A DNA stretch of 64,000 nucleotides from Falsiroseomonas stagni DSM 19981. GTDB lineage: Bacteria; Pseudomonadota; Alphaproteobacteria; Acetobacterales; Acetobacteraceae. The position numbers and the translations under genes are program-made. Shown piece by piece: positions 16,342 to 24,392 of this stretch. Position 1 is the first letter of the stretch. Every line of letters starts with the position of its first letter. Below the pieces are notes generated by a model. That model was given only the letters and a program-made list of their open reading frames with translations, had not been told where the DNA came from and ran no database searches. The stretch spans positions 62,001-126,000 of the forward strand of contig NZ_FOSQ01000011.1 in the NCBI RefSeq assembly GCF_900114315.1, written 5' to 3'.

Positions 16342-17453
16342 CAGCCCAGCGTGAAGGCTTCGTGCACCGCCGTCTTGATGCCGCCGCCGACGATCGGGCC
16401 GCCGCCGGCGACGTAGATGAAGTCCCCGATCGTCACCGCGCCCATGCCGTGGCGGGGCGTCGGCATCGGGGCGTGGTGCTGCCAGGTGTCGGAGGCCGGG
16501 TCGTAGCTTTCCATCTGGCCATGCACCTGGCCGGTCAGCTCCCGGTTCACGAAGACGCCGCTTTCGCCGCCCATGGCGAAGAAGCGGCCGCGATAGACCA
16601 CCAGGCCATGGCCGGAACGCGGCGTCGGCAGGGGTGACCGCGTGGTCCACTGGTCCGCCGCCGGGTCGTACACATGGTGCAGGCCGGTATTGTATTCGAA
16701 GGTGTTGAAGCGGCCGCCGACGATGTGGATCAGGCCGTTATGGACGACGACGCCCGCATGGTCCCGCGCGCCGGGCAGGGCCTTGCGGCGCTCCCAGCGA
16801 TCCGCCTGCGGGTCATAGACCTCATGCCAGCCGACCGAGGCGCGTTCCGTGTCGGGGTTCGACGCGCCACCGATGTGGTGGATCTTCCCCCCCACCGCCG
16901 CCAGCGCGCCGGCGCCGCGCGGGCGCGGCATGTCCGCGATGCGGTCCCAGCGATCGGCGGCCACGTCATAGGCGAAGGCCAGCACATCCGCCTGGCGGTT
17001 CTGCGCGGTGAAGCCGCCGAAGGCGTAGATCTTCCCCGCGCTGGCGACGACGCCGACATGGTTGGCGCCGCGCGGCAGGCGGGCCTTCTCCACCCAGCTG
17101 TTCGCCGCCGGGTCGAAGACGTGGTGGTAGCTGTTGTCCACCCGCTGCTCGGCATAGCCGCCGATGACATGCAGCTTGTTGTCCCATTCCGCGGCCCAGG
17201 CCATTTCCGTGCGCGGCAGCGGCAGCGTCGCGCGCTCCACCCAGCGGCCGGGGGGGCCGACGGGGGCGGGGCTGTCCACGAAGCGCTGCGCATATTGCGC
17301 GGGGGTCAGCGTGACGGGGCCGGCGCCCCGCAGCGGCGCCATCCGGTCCGACGGGATGGGCAGGCCGTGATGCGGCGCCGCCTGCTGCGCCCGCGCGGCC
17401 CCCGCACCCCCCAGAAGCGCCGCCGCGCCGCCCAGAATCGTCCTGCGGTTCAT
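16341..17453 (-). CDS. exported Kelch-repeat beta-propeller protein
   Basis: A 370-residue protein with a signal peptide (about 1-22, ending AARAQ). Six Kelch units can be seen, with the recurring pattern of a GG doublet, then a Tyr/Phe-Asp-Pro-Ala and Trp (VIGGY...VFDPAANSW, FGGF..., IGGAS..., VGGR...VYDPAADQW, MGGES...SYDPASDTW, VAGGG). Such propellers bind sugars or proteins; some act as mutarotases or oxidases, but no catalytic residues stand out here. It is operon partner of the downstream phosphatase. Confidence 0.87.
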   Translation of the reverse strand: MNRRTILGGAAALLGGAGAARAQQAAPHHGLPIPSDRMAPLRGAGPVTLTPAQYAQRFVDSPAPVGPPGRWVERATLPLPRTEMAWAAEWDNKLHVIGGYAEQRVDNSYHHVFDPAANSWVEKARLPRGANHVGVVASAGKIYAFGGFTAQNRQADVLAFAYDVAADRWDRIADMPRPRGAGALAAVGGKIHHIGGASNPDTERASVGWHEVYDPQADRWERRKALPGARDHAGVVVHNGLIHIVGGRFNTFEYNTGLHHVYDPAADQWTTRSPLPTPRSGHGLVVYRGRFFAMGGESGVFVNRELTGQVHGQMESYDPASDTWQHHAPMPTPRHGMGAVTIGDFIYVAGGGPIVGGGIKTAVHEAFTLG

Positions 17454-17662
17454 GTCCCGATCCCCCTGATAATGAATCCCAGATAGCGAAAGGGTGACAT
17501 CCCTGAAAGGGGGAAATCCGGCCTGCCGGCGCGAGTCCTGGTGGCGCCCGCCGGGGCGAACAGCCGGGCATGGAACCATCGCCCGCGGCGAACGATAGGT
17601 CCCGTTGGATGGCCCGGCCCCGGCGACCGGGCGGCGGGCCGCCCCGTACCAGGAGCCGATGA

Positions 17663-18001
17663 ATGCCTCGCCTTGCCCTGATCCTCGCGCCGCTGTTGGC
17701 GCTGGCCGCCTGTTCCGATCCCGATGACCGCGACCAGCGGGCGCTGGCGGGTGCCGCCATCGGCACCGGCGCCGGTGCGCTGATCGGCTCCGTCACCGGC
17801 AGCGCCGGGCGCGGCGCGCTGATCGGCGGCGCCCTCGGCACCCTGGCCGGGGCGCTCACCCCGCCGCCGCAGCCCGAGGCCATCCCCGGGGAGCCGCGCC
17901 TCGCCCAGCCCTACGATCCTCGCCATGGCGGCTGGCATGACCAATACGGCCAATGGCACTATGGACAGCCGCCGCAGGGCTACCAGCCGAACTACAAGTA
18001 G
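17663..18001 (+). CDS. glycine-zipper lipoprotein
   Basis: A 112-residue protein with a lipoprotein signal (LLALAAC, lipidated Cys17) and a Gly/Ala-rich zipper (GAAIGTGAGALIGSVTG and GALIGGALGTLAGAL). It ends in a Tyr/Gln/His-rich tail (WHDQYGQWHYGQ). Resembles OmpA-like glycine-zipper or YMGG-type envelope proteins. Function unknown; expected in the outer membrane or periplasm. Divergent from the Kelch gene across a 209-bp gap with no further recognised feature. Confidence 0.75.
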   Translation: MPRLALILAPLLALAACSDPDDRDQRALAGAAIGTGAGALIGSVTGSAGRGALIGGALGTLAGALTPPPQPEAIPGEPRLAQPYDPRHGGWHDQYGQWHYGQPPQGYQPNYK

Positions 18002-18100
18002 CGTCCCGGCCAGCAGCCACATCACCGATCCTTTCACCGCCGTGCTAACTGGGCGGCTACCGTTGCGCGCTCTATTGTGTGGCGGAGGATCCCGGTTCCC

Positions 18101-18928
18101 ATGCGCCTGCCTCGTCGTGCCGTGCCGGGCCTGGTGGCCAGCGCCCTGGCCACGCCCATCCTTGCCCCGCGGGCGGAGGAAGCGGTCCTGCGCGCGGGCG
18201 GCACCGGCATGGTGCTCGCCGCCATGCGCCGCCTCGGCGCGCTCTACGCGGCGCTGCATCCCGGGCGCGGGTTGGACCTCCTGCCCAGCCTCGGCACCGG
18301 CGGCGGCATCCGCGCCCTGCTGGCCCGCGCCATCGACCTCGGCCTTCTCGCCCGCCCCCTGCTGCCGGAGGAAGCGGCCCGTGGCCTGCGCGCGCGCGCC
18401 TTTGCCCGGACCGCGATCGCCATCGTCACCGGCGGCGGCACGGCCAGCGCGACCATCACCCAGGACCAGTTCGCCGCCATCCTGCGCGGGGAGGTGACGA
18501 ACTGGCCGGAGGGCAACCGCCTCCGCCTGGTGCGGCGGGAGGCGTCGGACGCGGACTGGCAGTTGCTGACGGCCCTGTCGCCGGAGATGGCGCGCAGTGT
18601 CGCCATCGCGCATCGGCGCCCCGGCCTCGTCACCGTCGGCACGGACCAGGAGAATGCGGAAGCGCTGCAGGCCATGGCCGGCTCGATCGGTATGATGTCC
18701 ATCGGCCAGCTGCGGGCGGAGGCGCTGCGCCTGCGCCCCCTGGCGCTGGATGGCGTGGTGCCCGACCTGGCGGCGGTGGAAGCGGGGCGCTACCCGCTCT
18801 CCCGCACATTGCACATCGCCTGGGCCGCGGACGCAGCCCCGGGCGTGGCCCCCTTTCTCGATTTCCTCGCCGGGGATGATGCGCGCACGACGCTGATGAA
18901 CCTCGGCTACGGTCCGCCGCCGCCGTGA
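18101..18928 (+). CDS. periplasmic phosphate-binding-like protein coupled to a histidine kinase
   Basis: A 275-residue PBP-II-like protein related to the PstS fold. It opens VLRAGGTGMVLAAMRRLG and has LPSLGTGGGIRALLARAIDLGLLARPL, ITQDQFAAILRGEVTNWPEG and GSIGMMSIGQL, all familiar from phosphate/tungstate-type binding proteins. N-terminal residues 1-32 look like an export signal. No ABC permease genes are nearby. Instead its stop overlaps the GTG of a sensor kinase (GTGA). It probably serves as the ligand-binding partner of that kinase. The ligand is unknown. Confidence 0.78.
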   Translation: MRLPRRAVPGLVASALATPILAPRAEEAVLRAGGTGMVLAAMRRLGALYAALHPGRGLDLLPSLGTGGGIRALLARAIDLGLLARPLLPEEAARGLRARAFARTAIAIVTGGGTASATITQDQFAAILRGEVTNWPEGNRLRLVRREASDADWQLLTALSPEMARSVAIAHRRPGLVTVGTDQENAEALQAMAGSIGMMSIGQLRAEALRLRPLALDGVVPDLAAVEAGRYPLSRTLHIAWAADAAPGVAPFLDFLAGDDARTTLMNLGYGPPPP

Positions 18929-20268
18929 CCGGCCTGGATACCGGGCGGATCGACCCGCGCATCGTGCGGGTCATCACGGCGCTCGCCCTCACCGTCTCCA
19001 TCCTCATCATGGTGGCGCTGCCGGCGGCCTATTTCATCGCCGCGCGCGTCTCCATCACCGCCACCCTCCAGGCACGCGCCGGGTCGGCGGCGAATGTCAT
19101 GACCGAATTCGTCACCCGCAATCCGGACCACTGGGTCTATGAGAATGCGCGGATCACCGGACGCCTGGTCCCCTTCACCGAGGCCGTCGCCCCGAAGCAC
19201 TGGCGCATCCTGGACCGGACGGGCGCGCAGGTCGCCACCCTCGGGACGCCCGCCACGAAGCCGGCCATCACGGTCAGCCAGCCCATCTACGATTCCGGCG
19301 TGGTCGCCGGGGCGGTGGAGGTCTCCCGTTCCATCAGCGATGTCCTGGCCTGGACCGTCTTCCTGGCCGTGATCGGCACCGCCCTGGCCGGCGGCTCCTT
19401 CCTGCTGCTGCGGACGCTGCCCCTGCGGCTGCTGGCGGAATCGATGGAGCGCCTGGAACGGCTGCAGGCGCTGGAACGGGAACGGGTGGCGCAGCTGGCC
19501 CAGGCCTCCAAGCTCGCCCAGCTCGGCGAACTGGCAACCGGCATGGCGCATGAGCTGAACCAGCCGCTGACCGCCATCACCCTGGCCGCCCAGAACGCCA
19601 TGAAGCAGCTGGAACGCGGGGCGCTGGACGCGCCCAGCCTGGCCGCCCGGCTGGACCGCATCCTGCAGATGGCGCGGCGCGCCTCCACCGTCATCGACCA
19701 CATGCGCATCTTCGGCCGCATGGATGGCGAGGCGAGCGCCCCCATCACCCTGGCCGCGGCGGTGCGGGGCGCGCGGGACCTGCTGGCCTTCAAGCTGGAA
19801 CGCCACCGCGTGCGGGTGGTGGACACCCTGCCGCCGGACCTGCCGCCGGTGGTCGGCCAGGCGGTACCGCTGGAACAGGTGCTGGTGAACCTCATCGCCA
19901 ATGCCTGCGACGCCTATGGGGAGCCTCCGGCGGATGCCGATGCGCCGCCCCGCCTCATCGCCATCGCCGCCGCCGCCACCGAGGGATGGGTCTGCCTGAC
20001 GGTGCGCGACGAAGCCGGCGGCATCCCGCCCGACATCCTGCCGCGCATCTTCGCGCCCTTCTTCACCACCAAGCCGGTGGGACAGGGCACGGGGCTCGGC
20101 CTGTCGATCAGCTACGGCATCATCAACGACATGGGCGGCACGCTGGCGGCCGAGTCCGCCAACGGCAGCACCACCTTTGTCATCACCCTGCCGGCTGGGC
20201 CGCGGGACAACCGGCCGGCGGGGCCGGTGAGTGACTTGCCGGCTCCGCCGGCGGGGCCGGCGGGCTGA
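18925..20268 (+). CDS. membrane sensor histidine kinase
   Basis: A 447-residue kinase. TM1 is about 16-40, a periplasmic loop of about 100 residues follows, TM2 is about 140-163, then a short coiled linker (MERLERLQALERERVAQL). The HisKA domain has phospho-acceptor His209 in GELATGMAHELNQPL. The HATPase domain has NLIANACDAY (N box), VRDEAGGIPPDI (G1), FAPFFTTKPVGQGTGLGLS (F/G2). The GTG start is coupled to the binding-protein gene. No response regulator is adjacent, so its partner lies elsewhere. Confidence 0.92.
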   Translation: MTGLDTGRIDPRIVRVITALALTVSILIMVALPAAYFIAARVSITATLQARAGSAANVMTEFVTRNPDHWVYENARITGRLVPFTEAVAPKHWRILDRTGAQVATLGTPATKPAITVSQPIYDSGVVAGAVEVSRSISDVLAWTVFLAVIGTALAGGSFLLLRTLPLRLLAESMERLERLQALERERVAQLAQASKLAQLGELATGMAHELNQPLTAITLAAQNAMKQLERGALDAPSLAARLDRILQMARRASTVIDHMRIFGRMDGEASAPITLAAAVRGARDLLAFKLERHRVRVVDTLPPDLPPVVGQAVPLEQVLVNLIANACDAYGEPPADADAPPRLIAIAAAATEGWVCLTVRDEAGGIPPDILPRIFAPFFTTKPVGQGTGLGLSISYGIINDMGGTLAAESANGSTTFVITLPAGPRDNRPAGPVSDLPAPPAGPAG

Positions 20269-20274
20269 CCCGCC

Positions 20275-21225
20275 TCAGGCGTCCCGCCCCCGCAGCGCGC
20301 GCAGCAGGCGCTTCGTCCCGTCCACCTGCTGCCGCAGCCAGCCGCCGGAGGCCAGGCTTTCGGGCGCCGTCGGATCGCCCGTGCTCGGATAGCGCCCACG
20401 GTCGAAATCCGCCGTCCCGAAGATCCAGTCCCAGACGGGCAGCAACACCGCGTAGTTCTTCCCCGTCGCGCCGGCGGACAGCAGCCCGTGATGCAGCCGG
20501 TGGAAGCGTGGCGAGACCAGCAGCCTTTCCCCCACCCGCCCGAAATCAAGCCGCACATTGGCGTGGGACAGGCTCTCCCCCAGCCGCAGCACCAGCAGGA
20601 TGATGGGGAACTGGCCCGGCGGCACGCCGATCGCCACCGCGATCACGCCGAACCAGGCGGCGGCGATGACATCGTCGATCACGTGGTTCCGGTCATCCGT
20701 CCAGAAGGTCATCTGCTTCTGCGCGTGGTGCACGGAATGCAGCGCCCACCACCAGCCGAAGGTATGCTGGAAGCGGTGGCGCCAGTATTCGCCGAAATCC
20801 AGGATGACGATGTAGATCAGCAGCGCCAGCAGCGGATATTCGCGCAGCGTCGGGAAGGTGCTTTCCAGCGTCGGCGGCACCCAGCCGCTATCAGCGATCA
20901 GGCCCTCGATCCGCACCTGCACGGCGGCGAACAGCACGAAGGCCAGCAGCGGCAGGATGCCGAGCCGCGCCAGCAGCGTGTAGACGACGTCGGTCCAGAC
21001 CGCGCTGCCATCCTCCCACCGCTCCACCGGCCGCCAGGCCTCCAGCGGCCGGCAGACCAGGTAGACCACGCCGATGCCGAGCAGCCCGAAGACGAAGAAA
21101 TCCAGCCAGTGGAAGGCTTCCTCCGCCCAGTCCATCAGGCCGAGCGCATACATCGCGGGCTGCACCGCTTCCTCGAACAGCCAGCCCGTGAACAGGCCGT
21201 AGGTATCGGCCATCCAGTCGAACAT
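20275..21225 (-). CDS. sterol desaturase/fatty acid hydroxylase-family membrane protein
   Basis: A 316-residue integral membrane protein. It carries the eight-histidine di-iron pattern: HRFQH (in DFGEYWRHRFQH), HSVHH (ALHSVHHAQ) and HRLHH (SPRFHRLHHGL). Four or more membrane helices surround these clusters. Family members hydroxylate or desaturate lipids such as hopanoids, carotenoids or fatty acids; the substrate here is unknown. The start is set by a TGATG overlap with the deacetylase gene. It is third gene of the propeller-deacetylase-desaturase operon. Confidence 0.9.
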   Translation of the reverse strand: MFDWMADTYGLFTGWLFEEAVQPAMYALGLMDWAEEAFHWLDFFVFGLLGIGVVYLVCRPLEAWRPVERWEDGSAVWTDVVYTLLARLGILPLLAFVLFAAVQVRIEGLIADSGWVPPTLESTFPTLREYPLLALLIYIVILDFGEYWRHRFQHTFGWWWALHSVHHAQKQMTFWTDDRNHVIDDVIAAAWFGVIAVAIGVPPGQFPIILLVLRLGESLSHANVRLDFGRVGERLLVSPRFHRLHHGLLSAGATGKNYAVLLPVWDWIFGTADFDRGRYPSTGDPTAPESLASGGWLRQQVDGTKRLLRALRGRDA

Positions 21226-22007
21226 CACGCTCTTCCCTCGGCCGGCAGCGCCTCGAAGCAGAGGCCGCGTGCCATCAGGCCGGTGATCAATTCTTCCAGG
21301 ATGCCGGCGAAGGGTTCCCGCCGGCTGCGCACGCCCCAATGCATCACCAGCACCTCCCCCGGCTGCACCGCGGCCAGGTTGCGGCGCAGCAGGGCGGCGT
21401 TGGGGTGGGCGGCGCTGTCCAACTCATCGCCGAGGAAGCCGTTCCGCGTCCAGCCCTGGTGGCGCAGCCCGCAGGCGGCGGCCATGCGCACCGCATTGGG
21501 CGTGGTGATGCCGCCCGGCGCGCGCCACAGCGGCAGCACGCGGGCTTCCGGCGCGAAGCGACGCAGCGCCTCGATCGGCCGGGCGAGTTCGGCGCAGAGA
21601 CCCTGCTGGTCCAGCACCTCCTGCCCCTCGTTCCGCCGGGACCGGAAGGTGGTGCGCCCCGGCCCGGGGTCGCCCGCGAAGTACCAGTGCCGCCAGGTAT
21701 GGCTGGCGAAGGCATGGCCTTCCGCGACGCGGGCCCGCCAGAAGGGCGCCCAGGCATCGGACAGCGTGGTGTCGCCGCGGAAGGTCGGTTCGTTGGCGAT
21801 GAACAGCGTGGTGGTCACGGCGTGGCGGCGGAGGATGGCGGCGATCGCCTCCGCCTCCCGGCTCCAGCCCGTATCGATGGTCAGGTAGACCGGCCCGCGG
21901 CAGCCCTGCGGCGCGCGCTGCGCCAGGGCCGGCGCGGCCAGCAGCAACCCGCCGCCCGCCAGGAATGCCCGTCGCGCGAAGGCGCGTTGCGACGCATCGG
22001 GCGTCAC
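21225..22007 (-). CDS. exported polysaccharide deacetylase-family protein
   Basis: A 260-residue NodB-fold protein starting at GTG. The N-terminus is Tat/Sec-like (FARRAFLAGGGLLLAAPALAQ). Motif 1 is VYLTIDTGWS (family TFDDG variant with one catalytic Asp kept), motif 2 is ASHTWRHW (metal His pair), and motif 3 LWRAPGGITTPNA contains the RxPxG-like stretch. VLVMHWG is near motif 5. The first motif deviates from the usual double Asp. GTGA overlap with the propeller gene upstream and TGATG with the desaturase gene downstream show tight coupling. Confidence 0.85.
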   Translation of the reverse strand: MTPDASQRAFARRAFLAGGGLLLAAPALAQRAPQGCRGPVYLTIDTGWSREAEAIAAILRRHAVTTTLFIANEPTFRGDTTLSDAWAPFWRARVAEGHAFASHTWRHWYFAGDPGPGRTTFRSRRNEGQEVLDQQGLCAELARPIEALRRFAPEARVLPLWRAPGGITTPNAVRMAAACGLRHQGWTRNGFLGDELDSAAHPNAALLRRNLAAVQPGEVLVMHWGVRSRREPFAGILEELITGLMARGLCFEALPAEGRA

Positions 22008-23149
22008 GGCGTGCGGCGCAGCGCCGCGGGGATGGCCGGCGCCGGCGGGATGCTGCCGGGCATGATGCCGGCGGGCGGCGGCGCCCCGGCATGGGGGCGG
22101 CGCGGCAGCGGCGCCGCCAGCGGACGGGTGCCGGAGGTCGCGCCCGCCATGCTCAGCGCGAAATCGCCGCCGATCCCGTCCCGCCGCGGCTTGAAGAAGA
22201 TGCCATGCGGGGACCGGCCGACGCGCACCGTCTCCCAGGTCTCGCCCCGCGGATCGAGCACGGCGACCCGGCCGATCCAGCGCAGCGTCATCCAGACCCG
22301 GCCCTCGGGATCGAAGGTCAGGCAGTCCGGCCCGCCGGGGATCGCCCAGGTCCGGCGCACCGCCAGCGTCTCGGGATCGATTTCCGCCAGGCGGCTGTCC
22401 ACGCGGCTGGTGGCGTAGAGGCTGCGGCCATCGGGCGAGGGGAAGATGGTGTGAGCGCCGCGGCCGAGCGTGAAGGCGTGCCGCACCTCCCGCGTCACCG
22501 GGTCGAGCGTCACGAAATGGTCGCTGCCCATGATGCCGATGATCAGCCTGCCGCGGTGCCAGATGATGCCCGCGGGCTCCGGCCCCACTTCCTGGGTCCA
22601 GAGATGGGTGCGCGTGCCCATGTCGAAGGCCGCGACCGCGCGGTCCCCCTGCATGGTCACGAAGACGGTGCGGCTGTCCGGGGTGAAGGCCACATGGCTC
22701 GGCTTGTCGCCCGGGCGGAAGCGATGGACCAGTTCGAGCGTCGCGGCGTCCAGGATATCCACCTGGTCACGCCGCAGGCTGGCGACCACCAGGTACTTCC
22801 CGTCCGGGCTGTATTCCAGGTGGTAGGGGTTGGAGATGCGGGCGCGGCGCAGGACCTCCCCCGTCTCCGGCTTCACGAAGAAGACCTCGTTCCCCCCGCT
22901 ATCCGCGATGACGAGTTCGGACCCGTCCGGCGTCAGCACCAGGTGGTGCGGTTCGCGCAGCACGGGAATCCGCCGCACTTCCTGCCGCGTCACGGCATCG
23001 AGCACGGTGATCGAGGCCTCCCCGGAATTGAGGACATAGACCAGGTCGGCCCGCGCCGCCGGCGCCAGGGCCAGCAGGATCGGCAGAACCAGGGAAGGAA
23101 GGCGCCAGCGCAATGGAAGGGACTTTCGGGTGGCCGTGTACGCCCCCAA
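22004..23149 (-). CDS. exported YVTN-family beta-propeller protein
   Basis: A seven-bladed-type propeller of up to 381 residues. After a signal sequence ending PAARA, repeats such as YVLNSGEASITVLDAVTRQ, LTPDGSELVIADSGG, YSPDGKYLVVASLR and FTPDSRTVFVTMQGD recur. The C-terminus is Pro/Ala-rich and disordered. Related proteins often accompany PQQ or c-type-cytochrome systems, but none is seen here. The start is uncertain: TTG at 23149 gives 381 residues but has no ribosome-binding site, while TTG at 23113 begins right at the signal peptide. First gene of the operon. Confidence 0.82.
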   Translation of the reverse strand: MGAYTATRKSLPLRWRLPSLVLPILLALAPAARADLVYVLNSGEASITVLDAVTRQEVRRIPVLREPHHLVLTPDGSELVIADSGGNEVFFVKPETGEVLRRARISNPYHLEYSPDGKYLVVASLRRDQVDILDAATLELVHRFRPGDKPSHVAFTPDSRTVFVTMQGDRAVAAFDMGTRTHLWTQEVGPEPAGIIWHRGRLIIGIMGSDHFVTLDPVTREVRHAFTLGRGAHTIFPSPDGRSLYATSRVDSRLAEIDPETLAVRRTWAIPGGPDCLTFDPEGRVWMTLRWIGRVAVLDPRGETWETVRVGRSPHGIFFKPRRDGIGGDFALSMAGATSGTRPLAAPLPRRPHAGAPPPAGIMPGSIPPAPAIPAALRRTP

Positions 23150-23199
23150 AATCGGGGCCGGCCACCCGAATGTCCAGCGGGCGTGAGGCTAAACTAAGG

Positions 23200-23640
23200 T
23201 CATTCCGCCGCGGGGTTTCCGGCCGGCACGAAGGCCAGGCTGACGCCGTTCATGCAGTAGCGTTCCCCGGTGGGCGGCGGCCCGTCCGGGAAGACATGGC
23301 CGAGATGCCCGCCGCAATTGGCGCAATGCACCTCCGTCCGCGTCATGAAAAAGCTGCGGTCGGTCGTGGTGGCGATGCCGCCGGGCAGTGGGCGGAAAAA
23401 GCTCGGCCAGCCCGTGCCCGATTCGAACTTGGTGCCGGCATCGAACAATTCATGCCCGCAGGCGGCGCAGGCGAAGATGCCGGGCCGCTTCTCCCCGTTC
23501 AGCGGGCTGGTGCCGGGCCGTTCCGTGCCATGGCCGCGCAGCACGCGGAACGCCTCCGGGGAGAGGATTTCCCGCCATTCGGCATCGGTCTTCTCCACCG
23601 GGAAGGACCCGGCCGGCTTGGTCTTGCCGAAGATGGACAT
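23200..23640 (-). CDS. msrB: peptide methionine-(R)-S-oxide reductase
   Basis: A 146-residue MsrB that repairs the R form of methionine sulfoxide. Zinc ligands are Cys58/Cys61 (CAAC) and Cys106/Cys109 (CANC). The catalytic Cys129 is in GERYCMNG. TGWPSF and the HLGHVF segment are family signatures. No signal peptide, so cytoplasmic. The sequence before its ATG (GGGAGAAGAAGC) is a good ribosome-binding site and abuts the 98-bp insertion that separates it from msrA. Confidence 0.95.
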   Translation of the reverse strand: MSIFGKTKPAGSFPVEKTDAEWREILSPEAFRVLRGHGTERPGTSPLNGEKRPGIFACAACGHELFDAGTKFESGTGWPSFFRPLPGGIATTTDRSFFMTRTEVHCANCGGHLGHVFPDGPPPTGERYCMNGVSLAFVPAGNPAAE

Positions 23641-23655
23641 GCTTCTTCTCCCTCA

Positions 23656-23753
23656 GAGCCTGTGAAAAAATCGAGCTTGAGCATTGATTCCCGTTGAAAT
23701 CATTGGGATTTTTCCTCGGATTCCGGCGCTTTCGGGCATTAATTCACAAGCTC
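23656..23753. mobile_element. 98-bp MITE-like element between msrA and msrB
   Basis: Non-coding, AT-richer element. Its ends are GAGCCTGTGAA (23656-23666) and TTCACAAGCTC (23743-23753), inverted copies with one mismatch in 11; homology extends to 13 of 16. It is flanked by the direct repeat TCA (23653-23655 and 23754-23756). A 3-bp TNA target and GAG-type ends are what IS5-family (IS1031-group) elements make. One TCA copy is the msrA stop codon read on the minus strand. Removing the element and one TCA would put the msrA stop 12 nt before the msrB ATG, with the msrB ribosome-binding site between. Confidence 0.7.
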
Positions 23754-24299
23754 TCAGGCGGCCGCGGATTTCAGGCGGTCGGCGAAGGTCTTGCGGAACT
23801 TCGCGACCTTCGGCGCCACCACCACCCGGCAATAGCCGGACCAGGGGTTGCGCGCGAAGTAGTCCTGGTGCTCGGCCTCGCCGGGCCAGTAGTGCTGGAA
23901 GGGCACCACCTCCGTCACCACCGGGCCGGGATAGAGCTTCGCGGCCTCGATCTCCGCGATCACCGTGCGCGCCGTCGCCTCCTGCTCGGGCGAATGGAAC
24001 AGGATGATGCTGCGGTATTGCGGGCCGACGTCGTTGCCCTGGCGGTCCTTGGTGGTGGGGTCGTGCAGGGTGAAGAACATCCGCAGCAGGTCGGCGTAGG
24101 AGATGACGGCCGGGTCGAAGACGACCTGCACCACCTCCGCATGGCCGGTCTTCTTGCCGCAGACTTCCTCGTATGTCGGGTTGGCGACATGGCCGCCCGA
24201 ATAGCCGGAATGGACGCTGGCGACGCCGGTGAGGTGCCGCAGCGCCCCCTCGATGCACCAGAAGCAGCCGCCACCGAGCGTCGCGGTTTCCGTGGGCAT
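23754..24299 (-). CDS. msrA: peptide methionine-(S)-S-oxide reductase
   Basis: A 181-residue MsrA. The catalytic motif GCFWC is at residues 11-15 with nucleophile Cys12. YSGGHVANPTYEEVCGKKTGHAEVV is the family's longest conserved block, here interrupted by no change, and QHYWPGEAEHQDYFARNP follows. It reduces the S form of methionine sulfoxide, complementing MsrB encoded downstream. The ATG at 24299 (MPTETATLGG) follows GGAGAGAG; an in-frame ATG 36 nt upstream is less likely. Originally operonic with msrB. Confidence 0.95.
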   Translation of the reverse strand: MPTETATLGGGCFWCIEGALRHLTGVASVHSGYSGGHVANPTYEEVCGKKTGHAEVVQVVFDPAVISYADLLRMFFTLHDPTTKDRQGNDVGPQYRSIILFHSPEQEATARTVIAEIEAAKLYPGPVVTEVVPFQHYWPGEAEHQDYFARNPWSGYCRVVVAPKVAKFRKTFADRLKSAAA

Positions 24300-24392
24300 G
24301 GTCTCTCTCCTCATGTTGCGGGCGGATGTGGGCACTTCGCCGCGCCATGTCAGGGGGTTCCGCTATGCGTCGCGCGGGGGCACCCTGCGCGG

